Below are positions 44,830-56,271 of a stretch of 64,000 nucleotides of DNA, in pieces. A model generated the notes under the pieces. The model had not been told where the DNA came from and did not search any database. It was given only the letters and a program-made list of their open reading frames with translations. Source of the DNA: Volvariella volvacea V23 (taxonomy: Eukaryota; Basidiomycota; Agaricomycetes; Agaricales; Pluteaceae); assembly GCA_000349905.1 (NCBI GenBank), contig KB722736.1:2307428-2371427 (forward strand), given 5' to 3'. How positions within the stretch are numbered: the stretch's first letter is position 1; every line of letters begins with the position of its first letter. The position numbers and the translations under genes were made by a program.

Positions 44830-46705
44830 CTATGTGGGGAAACTAACTACGCGGGTTGATTCGTCAATATCATTTTTGGGGGGTGTATCTATGTCTGGAG
44901 GCATGAGTGGCGATCCCACATGGAAATCAGAATGTCGTGGTGTTAATGATTCGTGATCATTATCGTCATGTGATTCCGTTGTGGGAGGAGAAGATGCAAT
45001 AGTATTCTCAGCATAGGGTGACGACGTTAAGCCATTGGCATTAGTCACTGTTGGTGCTTGTGGCGAGTGATCTGGTGACGGCTCATGACGTGGGTGGCCC
45101 TCATCTATCACAGCAAGTACACTTCGAAGTTTGGATTCCGCCTTCCTGTGCTGTCCTGTTGTGCTTATTGGCACAGTATGCCTTCTGTGGGATGGTGGTG
45201 GAGAGGCCGAAAGTGTAGGGGAAGACGAAGGAGGGGAAATGGAAGCCCAATCCGTGGACTCGGCTGGGAAAATTGTGCCAGCATTGGTACCTGGCAGCCA
45301 GGAGTTATTCTTGCTGCTGAGCGTTGGTAGTGTGTTCATTGTGTCATGCGCAGGAGTGGCGGTTAGAGGGGTTGGGGATGACGATGGAACTGTAGGCATA
45401 ATTGACAGCGGTGCCAGTATACTAAATATCTGATCTTCTGCCTGAGGTGGGCCATATGAGTCAAAGGGGTCGGGCACCGACTGTAGCATAGGTTCAATGA
45501 TCGGATCTGAGCTGAACGTGGAGAGAAGTCATTAGTGAAGACTATTCCTGTATCGGATGATGAACACAGTTACGCTTTTGCTGTAAATCTATCAAAAACG
45601 TCCATCGTAGAGCGAACAACAACGCAGACCTAAACATGGACAATACGTCAGTAAGACGCTCTATGACCACTCTGGGCTGCTAGCTTACCTTGCCCTGAAC
45701 CACTTCCCACACTTCATCTTCATGTTCCACAATTTCTTGATAATGGGCAGATTTGAGGTCATCTAACTCGTCTACTTGCCGTTGCAACACAGCCAGGGCC
45801 TCCCTGAAGCTTTGGAGATCTGGTAACAGCAACAGTCATGAGGGAAATGACGGAGGGAATTAGACTGGCACTAAACATACTCCGTTGCTTCGTATTCAGG
45901 TTACGCATTTCAGTTGTACGGATGACCTGACTCTTCTCGCGTAGGGCACGTTCATATGACGCGGAGCGCTCCTAATCAACATTAATTATGAGGACCTTGA
46001 AGGGCCAAAGAAGATATGACTTTATGAACCGCTAACCTGAACAACGGTTCGGTATGCATCGAGGTGCTGGCGTAAGGGCCTTTCGAAATTTTTATCAATA
46101 ACTTCTGCCTGCCATATAAATCCAGGGTAAGCGTTAGCTACGGACCCAAGGGGCTGAACGCACCAGCAGATGCCAGTGATTGCCTATAAGGTGATGAAGT
46201 CCTGATGCCGCCTGGAGGCGGCTCCCAGCTTCATACGATGGCCCTTTAAGTCTGGAGCAACCGTTAGTCATGATTGCTTGTGCTGAAACCCACGACGCCG
46301 TAGGCAGATAGCAAACAGCAGATTTTCCTTACCCACTACATTTGTACATGGCATCCGCAAAGGCAACGGTGGCTTTTTCCATGGCAAGCAGAGCAGCACG
46401 GTAGTTGGCACTTGTCGTCATCAGCTGGGAGATAGGACATATGAAACCCGTCGCTGCGCATGAGTATCATCGTGGGTACAGTGAAATTGGAAGGTAAAGG
46501 CTTATCTCACCTCATCGTATGCTTGCAAGCTTTCCTTCAAGTCCGTTCGGGTTATTATCTTGGAGGGGCCATTGGGGCCAAAATTCATTGCAGAGACATG
46601 GGTAGCATCAGAGAACGTAGGCGAGGGTGGACCCGGAGACGTTAAACGTCTTTTGGGACCACCAAACGCTAGGATGCGAAGGGGATTGGGTCGACTTGTG
46701 GGCAT
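44830..46705 (-). CDS. Ivy1-like I-BAR domain protein
   Basis: Starts MPTSRPNPLRILAFGGPKRR. A helical domain spread over six small exons follows: IITRTDLKESLQAYDE, LMTTSANYRAALLAMEKATV, AFADAMYKC, GPSYEAGSRLQAASGLHHLI, NHWHLL, FERPLRQHLDAYRTVVQ, ERSASYERALREKSQVIRTT and LVQRQVDELDDLKSAHYQEI-type text. This matches the fungal Ivy1 I-BAR helical bundle, which binds phospholipids, Ypt7 and the EGO complex on the vacuole. The last exon is a long Ser/Pro/Thr-rich, probably disordered tail of about 220 residues (SDFHVGSPLMPPDIDTPPKN) ending VVSFPT. Family assignment is by helix pattern rather than a single catalytic motif. Confidence 0.72.
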
Positions 46706-47187
46706 TGAAAACAAGACTTGTTCTACAGGCTGGCGCTGTGTAGTAACAGCGTACTCGGTACAAGTTGGAGTGGTTATGGTCGGTGTGCACAGTATACACC
46801 TCAGTACCTTTATTTGGGAATGTCACACATTGCAATCAGTGCACGCTGTCAAGCCTCAAGGCGCTTGAGTCGCGAAATCGGGTTATACACCTCATCATTA
46901 ATCATTCCTTGGCCGAGCCATAGCACAAACCTTTGAACTCGTATTACATGTAAGGGACAATAACAGAATCTTGAGCGAGTCTGGCGCATAGCCCACGTGC
47001 GCAACGCCCATAGGGCCGGGTGAAGTTGGTCATACGAAATGTAAATGGAGAAGTATTTTGGTGAATGGTATTAGCCCATCTGTCTATAGGTATAACTAAG
47101 TAGGATTGTACTGTCAAAGCGAACGCAGCACTGATAACGAGTGTCAATCGACCAAAAGTGCAGCTGTACGTAGGAACCTTACCACAT
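46706..47187. other. Intergenic region between same-strand genes
   Basis: About 480 bp between the Ivy1-like start and the bL19m stop. It should hold the Ivy1-like promoter and the bL19m 3' UTR. Two small minus frames here have no recognisable content. Confidence 0.45.
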
Positions 47188-47721
47188 TTATGACCTCTTG
47201 CCACCCGCAATCATGCTCATCTTCTCTGGAGAGTCGCGGAGATAGAATAGTTTGGCTCTTCTCATCCTTCCCTTAGGCGGCTTTTGCACCACTTTGATGT
47301 CCTTCAGATGCGGCGAATTGACGAAGAACTGCATCTCCACTCCTGTCCGTTGCACGATATTGCGAACAGTGAAGGAGGTGTCCGTCCCTCTCCTCCGAAT
47401 GGCCAAAAGTACACCCGTAAAAGTCGAGGGCGCGTGTTCAAGAGTCACGGTCACGATTGAGCCGGGCAACAAACACTGTGGCGAGCGACGCGAGAAAAGG
47501 GTTGCGAGCATCTTTTGCTTTTCTGGGGCAGGGAGTGTTTTGTGAAGGTACTCCATGAGACCTTTGCCTTGTCGAAGGGCACTAATGGAGGTGGTGGGCG
47601 GTGCAGGGGCAGCAGGAGCTAAAACCGCCTTGGAGAATGGATACGGGCGAGCTTTGATGGCAGCCGTCGAAGCAGCCGTCGACATTCGTCGCACAGCATC
47701 GCGATAGAGAGTGCCCAGCAT
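47188..47721 (-). CDS. IMG1: Mitochondrial large ribosomal subunit protein bL19m
   Basis: Single exon of 177 residues. The first 45 residues are Arg/Ala/Ser-rich (MLGTLYRDAVRRMSTAASTA) and fit a presequence. The bL19 core is LLPGSIVTVTLEHAPSTFTG, VLLAIRRRGTDTSFTVRNIV and QRTGVEMQFFVNSPHLKDIK, ending RRAKLFYLRDSPEKMS, the RRAKLYYLR motif of bL19. In yeast the homologue is IMG1, needed for mitochondrial genome integrity. Confidence 0.92.
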   Translation of the reverse strand: MLGTLYRDAVRRMSTAASTAAIKARPYPFSKAVLAPAAPAPPTTSISALRQGKGLMEYLHKTLPAPEKQKMLATLFSRRSPQCLLPGSIVTVTLEHAPSTFTGVLLAIRRRGTDTSFTVRNIVQRTGVEMQFFVNSPHLKDIKVVQKPPKGRMRRAKLFYLRDSPEKMSMIAGGKRS

Positions 47722-48043
47722 CGGGGGACTTGAGCTGGAGTGGATAACCTGTTTGTGTGGGTGTTACAGTTGGTCAGGTGGTGTGACAGGACTAGTCACA
47801 CGTAGGCAACAAAAATTTCAATTGTCGACGTCATTTGCTGATGTTGTTACTCTTGTATTGCAGCAGAATAACGCGATACTGCATTCATTGACGATCCAGA
47901 CAGTCATCAGAAACGAAATATATTGGCAGATTAGATCATCAACTATCTTAAAGCAGTTTTTATAGGTATCAATTACACACAGCTCAGTGGCAGCGAGCAC
48001 AAAAACTTTGCGATGTAAGACGGACAAGATATCAAGCAAGCCA
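47722..48043. other. 3' flank of the PABPN1 gene and promoter of bL19m
   Basis: About 320 bp with no independent gene. A longer open frame that runs from the PABPN1 C-terminus into this interval on the minus strand is a shifted reading of the Gly-Arg tail and was not adopted. Confidence 0.5.
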
Positions 48044-48911
48044 CTACCACCCACGCCCGCGGCCCCTGTGAGTGGTGTCAGAAGATGAAGGATTGGGATG
48101 CCAGGGGTCTCACCTGCCGCGAGCTCGATATGGGCTATAACCCGCATGACCGCCCCGATAACCTCCTCGATAACCGCCTCTGTATGTCCCTCTGCCCCGT
48201 CCGCGATTGAATCCGGGGATGTTGGTTCGTTTGGCCGTAACCTAGAGGTCATACTGTCAGGATAACACGGGACTTGGACAACGCGTTGTACACGCCTTGA
48301 TGGGCCTGCCTCGGAAGGATGAGTTGTCCAAGGCTAGCGCGGCATCTATATGCTCTGGCTCTGCAAATTCGACATATGCGTAGCTGCGGCGGGGGAGTGA
48401 GTGGGTGCATATGGAACAGCTGTAATGATGCCCACCCTTTGGGATGGCCGGTGAACTTGTCGCAAAGTATAGTGACTCGGTTGATAGTGCCACAGGCCTG
48501 GAAGTGCCCTTGGATTTCTTCTGGTGTGGCGCCATAGTCTACCTAATAAAGGAAGGGAGCATGCAGACGTCAGATTGCTTGAGCTGCGGTGACTGCAAAG
48601 GGAACTGCTGACATTCCCGACGTAGATGCTACGACTGTCGGCAAGGGCTTTCTCGTCCTCTGTCTCCATGTGCAGGCCCGAGTCCACGCCAGCAGAGCCC
48701 TCAGCTGCCGCCTGTAGCTCGCGAAGCTTGTTGGCTTCGCGCTCCATCTCCTCAACACGTTGTTTCATGAGCATAATTTCCTGGGAGACGTGAGGACATG
48801 CACTAAGGACGGATATGGGAATGGGCATGCCTTTGCCTCTGCATCATCGTCATCGATAGTGGGATCTGGGCCGTCATTTGGGGGAGGCTGGGTAGGTTCG
48901 ACGTCAGCCAT
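48044..48911 (-). CDS. PAB2: Nuclear poly(A)-binding protein 2 (PABPN1/Pab2)
   Basis: Starts [20 protein letters not shown] with an acidic patch, then the coiled-coil helix [20 protein letters not shown]. One RRM follows: [60 protein letters not shown], and [13 protein letters not shown]. The tail resumes [20 protein letters not shown] and [20 protein letters not shown], an Arg-Gly domain ending GRGRGRGW. Acidic start, coiled coil, single RRM and RG tail are the PABPN1 layout; it stimulates poly(A) polymerase and nuclear RNA decay. Frame can be kept only if two introns use GC donors: after DDDDAE (AG/GCAAAG) and after RGRPIK (AG/GCGTGT). The other two introns are GT-AG. Confidence 0.9.
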
Positions 48912-49521
48912 TTGCAGCAGTGGCTTGAACAGTGGCTGTTGTTTGGTCAACAGAGAGCAGAAAGGACAAACAAGGGCCACGTGGGAAAGGGGAGGAGAAT
49001 TGGGGATTATTATTGAAAGCTAAAGACTCAAAGCAGGCAGGCTCGAATGTATAGGATGCCGGAGATGACAAGAAAGTACATATTGTTGGCGCCGTATGGC
49101 AGCCGCTAGTACGGTGGGGCCGCGAGCCAATGAGAGGGCGGGGGCGAGGAGAGGAGCACATGCAGGCCAGCAAGGAGGAAATAAGTATAAGAGGATGTCG
49201 GGATGCAGAGGAGGGGATGGGTGACGGTGGGATGTGACTGACGCCAAGAGGCAGCGAGATGTCTCGCCGGGCTACATAAACCAGCGCGCTGACTCACACC
49301 GTCCCCTTTCATCTTCGATACGATCAACACGTACGCCATTACGCAACGCAGTCGCCCTCCGCATTCGCATTTCAAATACCGTCTTCAGCCCCTGCCTTGG
49401 TCCTCTCCTAGGCCCAGAATTAGCCGCCCCATCATCCAAGCCCACCCGCCCGCACGTGCTCTTCTCTCTCCGCACTCCCGGTTTGTACCCCAAATCAAAG
49501 CCTTTTCACCTATCTCTTTCC
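48912..49521. promoter_or_regulatory. Divergent promoter region between PABPN1 and the Zn2Cys6 factor
   Basis: 610 bp, the longest promoter interval between confident divergent genes. The last 200 bases before 49522 are strongly C/T-rich, which is common for fungal 5' UTRs. CACGTG occurs twice, in GCCACGTGGG near 48978 and in GCACGTGCT near 49453. Confidence 0.45.
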
Positions 49522-52500
49522 ATGGTCAAACCAGATGATCTGCTAATGGCCCCTCAAGCAAACAAGAAACAAGTCGATCCTCCTCTCCCGGTTGACGTCG
49601 TTCAAAAGCCACTTCAGCTCCAGCGCAGGAGGGTTTGGCGCGCGTGCGAGAGTTGTCGGTGCGCATCTTCTCTCATGTCCCCACAATGTCCTCTCCTTCC
49701 ATTCCCCGCTGATCCTCCTTCCCAGCCGCAAGAAAATCAAGTGTGATGGCTGCGAGCCGACGTGCTCCCAGTGCACCATGTCAGGTTCCCAGTGCACCTG
49801 GCTTCAGACAAAAGACAGAGCTGCGTTAAGCAGGCAGTACGTCTCCGCTATCTTTTTCATTTCGCAGCTCCATTATTCCCCGCAGCTATGTTCAGGAGCT
49901 CGAGGCGCGTTTGCTCCACATGGAATCACTTTTCGCTCAAATCGCACCCGTTCTCGAGCAAATCGGACCAGGTGCGACCGGTGGCCCAATCAATCTCCCA
50001 CCCGCTTCTACGGCCGCTGCTGGCGCAGCATCGGCTCGACCGCCGTCGGAAGGCACCCTTCCTCGTCCCTCAAATTCGTCCACCCCTGCAAGCATACCGG
50101 AGGACAAAGTCCTCGAGCCCCCCTCACCGTCCGTCAAAACCGAAGATGATGTCAGCGAGTCCTTCGGCCAGCTCGCTCTTGATGAATACGGACACATGCG
50201 TTGGATTGGTGGCTCCTCCACAATGTCCCTCATTCAATCTTTTAGAGCATTGACGTCATCGCCACTCCATCGTACCTCCCCAATGGAAGAGGACCCCCAG
50301 GCCCCAGGGCCCAGCGTCAACAAGCTGTATTTTCCTGCCTCCGTTTTCTTTGGCAAGGTTCATGCACTCCCTGGTCCCGAAGAAGTGGAATACCCTGATA
50401 GGGACCTTGCTGATAAGCTGGTCAGTCCGTTCACTAACTTTATGTTAGATAACGGCTTATTACGGTAATAGATCGATGCTTATTTTGCCAGATTGCACTT
50501 CTTGATGCCAATTATTGATAAACCGTCGTTTCTCCGCCAATACAAGTATGTTATGGATAATCGGCATGACCAAACTCTTTCACGAAGGGAAACCCCCTTC
50601 TTGTCGCTTATCTTTGCTATTTTCGCGTGTGCTGTTCCTCTTGTCCAAGACCCTCGCTTATCAACTAGCGATAGAACCGACGATGGAGGAATGGGTATGG
50701 TTTACTATGAACGGTGCGTGCTTGGCCTTCTCGGTCAGCTTAACGAGGTCTGAGTTTTTTTTTAGTGCATTGATCTTACAGTACATCAGTCATGCCAACA
50801 TTCAAATCGCACATGTCCAGTGCTCTATTCTCATGTCATCATTCCTTTGTTCAGTCAATTGTCTCCCGCAAGCGTGGATACTGATTGGTCAAGCCGTGCG
50901 AACTGGACAAGACCTCGGGTTGCATGTGAGTTGCCAATTCCATGATGCTTATTGGCTTTTCTCAAGGTTGTTTAGCGCTCCCCTCGCCGCTTGCAAATAT
51001 CTGCCATTGAAAAAGAAACCAGGCGTAAGATATGGTGGGGAGTGTATGTCCTCGACCGCATGTTGGCCCTTGCACTCGGTCGACCTTTGGGTATCAATGA
51101 CGCGGATTGCGATGTTGAACTTCCGGCTGATGTAGACGACGAATACCTCCCTCAGTATTTTTCTGGTGCACCCCCCGCTCAAAAACCGCGCTCTTTGATG
51201 TGTGGCAATATCGCACTTATCCAGCTCTACAAGATCGGTGGTCAGGTTCTTCGTCAAGTGTATGCATTAGAAAATTGCCGGGACAACTTGGAGCTGGAGA
51301 GGAAGCAGGAGCTGCAAAAGTTAGTTGAGTCTCTGGATAACGAACTCACCAAGTGGTGCGAAGAGCTCCCGCCAATATTCAAGGCGCAGTCGGAGACTGA
51401 TGAACAAGTTTCATTGGGAGCCGTTCTGTGCAGTCATTATTACTCAATCCTCACGACACTCCACCGCAACCTCATACCTGTCAAAAGAGACTCGCCTGTC
51501 ACAGCAAGGTCCACTGCGAAAGCCGTTTCTTCAGCTCGAGGTTGCATTCGCTTAGCTCCGTCTATGAAAAATGTTGTACCACCATCCCATCATCTGGCTT
51601 TCTTCATCCAGCACCTATTCAGTTCTGCGGTCATCCTGCTGCTTTATGCTATGCACGCCCCAGACCCCCGTGCCGCCTCCGCGGCAATGGACGAAGCGAA
51701 AAGTTCTCTCTCGGCGTTGGAATCCTGGGAAGGACAGTGGCCAGGAGCCAGAAAGTGTAAAGAACTGCTTGTAGAGTTGACCGAAACGGCAAACGAGGCG
51801 ATAAAATCTCATTCTACACCTAACCAAGTAGCTTCTTCGTCTGCTGCAGCGCGCGCTGAGCGAAGACGATCGGTTACCATTGCCTCAACACCCACTTCGT
51901 CCGCGCCATCAGGACGCCTTCCCAAAAGTAGAACGAGACGCAATCAGTCGCGTGATCCTAGCGTCTCTTCATCTTCACGGCGGCTGGCCGCTGTATCGCC
52001 ATACAGAGTCGACAGTAGGTTGCGCGCCTATCCCACTTTGGCACTCACTTAGTCTATTTATTTAGGTGCTCAGAGAGCTCGGTCTTCTTCTCGTAGACGT
52101 CCGCTGGACGAAAATGAGACCGCTAGCAATGATCGGTCAAGTGGTCCACTTGCTCCATATTATCAATCGTTTCCCAGTCCACCTTCAAATCAAGGGACTA
52201 ACAGCCCACACAGTTCCCCTGCTGCATCGGATAATCTACCATCTCCTGCCATGCCCAATTTGGATGCATCACAGGAAACCAGCCCACAGCTGGCCACGTC
52301 TCCTGTCTACAGCAGCTACGCCTCCCCTATATCTCCCGTACAACAGTCTTCTTCCCGATTCGATTTTGACTATACCATGCATAATAATTCGCTTTCGCAG
52401 ACTGCATCGCAAGTATGGAACGGGACGAACAATGGAACTCTGAATGGAGGAGCACCGAATAGCGTCGACAGACGCGGGATGGACGTGTATCCTACTGGAA

Positions 52501-52808
52501 ATGACCTGGCGTTATACGGTGCCTCTTTCGGCGGATTTCCAGCCCTCGATCCCGTCTTCGCTGGTTTCGACACCAACGGGGGTTTGGCTGGCATGTCAAC
52601 AACTCCCCCAGGTAGCTCTTTCGCAGCGACTGGTCTGCCATTCCATGGTTTGGAGTACATCAGAAATTATGCCCCAGGTGTTTATGTGGGTGAGCAAGAA
52701 TCCCTTTGGCAGAGTTATGATCCCGGCGCATTTGGACTTGATCCAGATTTACCGTTTGCATTCGGAGACCAACACCTTCCGACGGACGGGCCAGACAATC
52801 TTCACTAG
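49522..52808 (+). CDS. Zn2Cys6 transcription factor with fungal-specific transcription factor domain
   Basis: Starts MVKPDDLLMAPQANKKQVDP. The zinc cluster is split by an intron: RRRVWRACESCR then RKKIKCDGCEPTCSQCTMSG and SQCTWL, all six Cys present. A linker and short coiled coil follow (QYVQELEARLLHMESLF). The middle homology region spans about residues 240-600, with LHFLMPIIDKPSFLRQY, WILIGQAVRTGQDLGLH, ISAIEKETRRKIWWGVYVLD and RMLALALGRPLGINDADCDV, typical of XlnR/Gal4-type factors. The C-terminal third is Ser/Pro/Asn-rich, ending LPTDGPDNLH, a likely activation domain. Total near 920 residues. The regulated pathway cannot be told from sequence. Confidence 0.9.
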
Positions 52809-53241
52809 CTATCTGATTCTTATTTTCTGTCCTGGTTTACCTTCATCTTCCTACTTACGCCCTCTGTTTCGACCTATGCCGTATATATGCAATCCCTTGT
52901 ACCTGTATAACCTAACGATTTATTGACCATAAAGATGATGTATCCATACTTCATAATATTGTGGAGCCTACACCTACTTCATGCTTCTGTCTCCGTCTAG
53001 CTTACTATCTGATAACTGAAAAATAATGACAGAACAAAGAAATAGCAAATAAAATTTATTTATTCTAACAACGAGCTCCTCAAGTATTTTACAGCATGCC
53101 GCCGGGACAAGGACTGCCCCGCAACACTTGATATTTGACCGACCCAGGCCCACCCCGGGTACACAAGTTGCCGGTTGCGTGGAACTTCATCTTACTGACT
53201 GCTCACGGACTGCACTGCTCCTTTCCTAACGTCGTCTCACA
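52809..53241. other. Intergenic region between same-strand genes
   Basis: 433 bp holding the 3' flank of the transcription factor, which is AT-rich with TTTATTTATT near 53056-53065, and the promoter of the acyl-CoA dehydrogenase. No additional gene is seen. Confidence 0.45.
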
Positions 53242-55275
53242 ATGGCACCCCATCCAGTCGTGGAATATACGTCCGAAGCCTCTTGGGCTATGGTGAGCTG
53301 TTCGATCCCCGGAAACGCACACATGACGAGCAAGCATCCAGGTCGAGGACAAGTTCTCGCCATACGCAAAGGAAACCTTGGCTAAACTCATCAAGTTTAT
53401 GGAAGTAAGTTGCTCGTGCTGAAAGCGACGTAGTCAGGATGTCTTATCAAAACTTTTTGAACGCTTAGGATGAGGTCTGGCCGGCGACACGAGTAGCCCA
53501 TGCCCAGCTACCCACAGACCCAGTGCTTCGATGGCAAACTGTAATACCCATTGTTGCGACATTGAAGGAGAAAGCAAAGAAAGCGGGGTTGTGGAATTTA
53601 TTCCTGAGCAACGCTCATTACCCGGAGTTTGGTGTACCACTAACAAACTTGGAGGTTCGTGACCCGGCGAATTTGTCGCTGTGAAAGGAGACTGATACCG
53701 GGACAGTACGCTGTGATGGCAGAAATTCTTGGTAGAAGTGGCCAAATTGCTGCTGAAGTCGTGAATTGCTCCGCACCCGACACTGGAAACATGGGTGAGT
53801 AAAGGCCGTTATAGTTATCATGTCACAGCACTGAGATAGTGCAGAGGTGTTGGCGCGCTATGGTTCACAGGAACAACAGAAGCAGTGGCTCATCCCCTTG
53901 CTTAACGGAGAGATTCGTTCCGCATTTGCCATGACGGAGAAGAATGGTAGGTGGACCTGCCTGTGGGGCAACAGTTCACTCATTAACGATATTCTATGGT
54001 AGTTGCATCGTCGGATGCAACTAATATCCGGACATCCATCAGGCAGGAAGGCAATGAAATTGTTATCAATGGGCACAAATGGTCTGGTTCCCCTAACGTT
54101 ATCCTGGAAGGTCCTGCTCATTGCTCTCTCAGGTGGATTAGTGGTGCTGGCGACCCACGAACGAAAGTGCACTTGGTGATGGGCAAGAGTGATCCAGGCA
54201 ACAAGAGCGCCTATCATCAGCAAAGTGTAGTCATCGTCCCTGCGGATGCACCCGGTGTGAAGGTCATTCGCCCTATGCATGTTTTCGGATATGACGACGC
54301 TCCTGAAGGCCATTGCGAGATTATATATGAGAACGTTCGCGTTCCTCTGAGTAATCTAGTGCTCGGGTGGGGACGAGGATTCGAGGTATGTTCGCAAATC
54401 CAAAGCCCACGTCTTGTTCTCAAGGCTCGAGTAGATTATACAAGGAAGACTTGGGTATGTGACTTGACCTGGAGTATCCCCACAGCCACTGAAAATCATT
54501 AGTCCTGGCCGAATCCATCATTGTATGCGGTCAATAGGTGCTGCTCAGGCCGCGTTGGACTTGCTGCTGCAGCGAGTAACGGACCCAGCTCGTAAAACGT
54601 TTGGAAAGTACCTTTACGAGCATGGTAAGCCACCCTCCATATGTCTTATTTCCTAGCTCAATTGTTGCCATGGTGCAGGCACTGTTGTTGCGGACATTGC
54701 AAAGTCTCGGGCAGAAATTGAAGGAGCCCGCCTTCTCGTGCTCAGTGCCGCATTACAGGTGTGTTGCTTGACAGATGAGAGGGGAAGAGCTCATTTTCTG
54801 TTAGATTGACAACCACAAGGCGAAGGGTGCACTCAAAGAGATTGGCATTGCCAAGGTGAGGAGACAGACTTTCTCCACGGTGATAGAACTGACGATTAGG
54901 ACAGTTCGTTGTGCCGTCAATGGCTCTAAATATCGTCGATTGCGCGATACAAGCTTTTGGTGCAGAAGGTGTCTCCCAAGACACCGAACTTGCTGCCCGT
55001 TGGGCAGGTTTGAGAACCCTACGAATTGCTGATGTGAGTAAACGAGCGGCTAGACTTGTTGCATGAGCTAATCAACATGAACACTAGGGCCCTGATGCTG
55101 TATGATAGCTAACATGCATTATGTGATAAATTGCTGACGATCAGTATAGGTCCACGTCCAGCAAGTAGGTCAAAGAGAACTGAGGCGGGCACCTGCCCTG
55201 GTAAAAAAGGAAGCGGAACGGAGGAAAAGGGAAAAGCTTCTCATGGAGCAAGCTGGCATCAAGGCGCGCCTGTAA
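53242..55275 (+). CDS. Acyl-CoA dehydrogenase (ACAD10/11-like), probably peroxisomal
   Basis: FAD enzyme that forms the first double bond in acyl-CoA beta-oxidation. It starts [20 protein letters not shown]. Domains follow the family order: [80 protein letters not shown], the flavin-binding [12 protein letters not shown] region, [17 protein letters not shown], then the helical C-terminal domain with [40 protein letters not shown] and [20 protein letters not shown]. The last intron (GTATGA...GTATAG) restores [20 protein letters not shown]. It ends AGIKARL. The ARL tripeptide fits the PTS1 consensus. About ten introns. Confidence 0.92.
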
Positions 55276-55435
55276 ATGTTGTTGTACCCTCTATACCAGT
55301 TAGGCAGATATTTTTTGCTATACTTAATACCATTTGGCCACCAGCAGCCGAGGGAAGCACTCTTTGTTTACGTGTTGTTTGGCGCGGACGGTTTGCTGGA
55401 GTGACCAGAACATTCACAGGGACAGGACGAAACCA

Positions 55436-55984
55436 ATGTCGCTCACACAAGCAGGCAAACACGTCCGCCCGGTCGTCATTGCTCGGAGGTATGCCTCAAC
55501 AAAAGCTCCCCAAAAGGTCGCATCCCATCGCACCCTCCCGTCGGCCAAAATGCGAGCTCTTATTTCCCTCTACCACCAAGCGGACGGGTTCATAACACCG
55601 GAAAATCTGTCACAACGAATTGACGAGGCGTTCTTGTCGTCAGATCCCCAATCCATGATTAATACACCAGTGACTGTCAAGGACCTCAATACAATCCTCG
55701 TTGATCAGCGTGCTGCCCCCAAACTTAGCCAGTGGGAGCATGGAAGCATCATGAACACACGGCTTGGTGGCTCCGAGACTTCTTGGAGTTCCCGGAGAAG
55801 TGTGAGGGAGCAAAAAGTTATTGAAGCATTGTATGGTGTGGACTTGTCACAACCGAATGCTATTCTACCTGGATTGGAGGTGTTGGAGGAATCCAAAGAG
55901 GCCGTCGAAAGGACGATACGAGAGGATTTGGAAGCTGCTGAGGCGGATGCCCACCTGCAACCAGACCTCACGGACAAACTATAA
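55436..55984 (+). CDS. Predicted mitochondrial protein of unknown function
   Basis: An intact single-exon frame of 182 residues. The N-terminus MSLTQAGKHVRPVVIARRYA and STKAPQKVASHRTLP is rich in Arg, Ser and Ala and lacks acidic residues, with an RRYAS-type cleavage context, so mitochondrial import is likely. The rest is helical and moderately charged (MRALISLYHQADGFITPENL; VREQKVIEALYGVDLSQPNA; VERTIREDLEAAEADAHLQP). No membrane segment or known domain is recognised. The frame lies in tandem 160 bp after the acyl-CoA dehydrogenase stop. Uninterrupted length, presequence and codon use make it a real gene; the function is open. Confidence 0.7.
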   Translation: MSLTQAGKHVRPVVIARRYASTKAPQKVASHRTLPSAKMRALISLYHQADGFITPENLSQRIDEAFLSSDPQSMINTPVTVKDLNTILVDQRAAPKLSQWEHGSIMNTRLGGSETSWSSRRSVREQKVIEALYGVDLSQPNAILPGLEVLEESKEAVERTIREDLEAAEADAHLQPDLTDKL

Positions 55985-56271
55985 GTACGTCTTTTACCTA
56001 CATCCGAATACGAGTTGGTACTCATCATGCATTTGTGCTACATAACTGGTCCATATGACTTCAGTTCATCACACATCTCTAGCCATGTCGAGGGGCATAG
56101 ACAAAATCTTCCAAAATAGCCATTTTTAATTAGTTCATATTTCCCGCAATGCTATAGGTTTCCTTCCAATAACACCCACTTGGGATGCGAACGGATAGCA
56201 ATGATACAAAGCAAAGTAGAGCAGAGAATTAGCCAAAACGCACTCGTCTCAAGAATGGTATCCGCAAGGGG

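Noticed and set aside
47818..48252. A 144-codon minus frame continuing from the PABPN1 tail
   Set aside because: It is the shifted frame of the Arg-Gly tail; the alternative frame gives the family-typical [14 protein letters not shown] and RGGY repeats.
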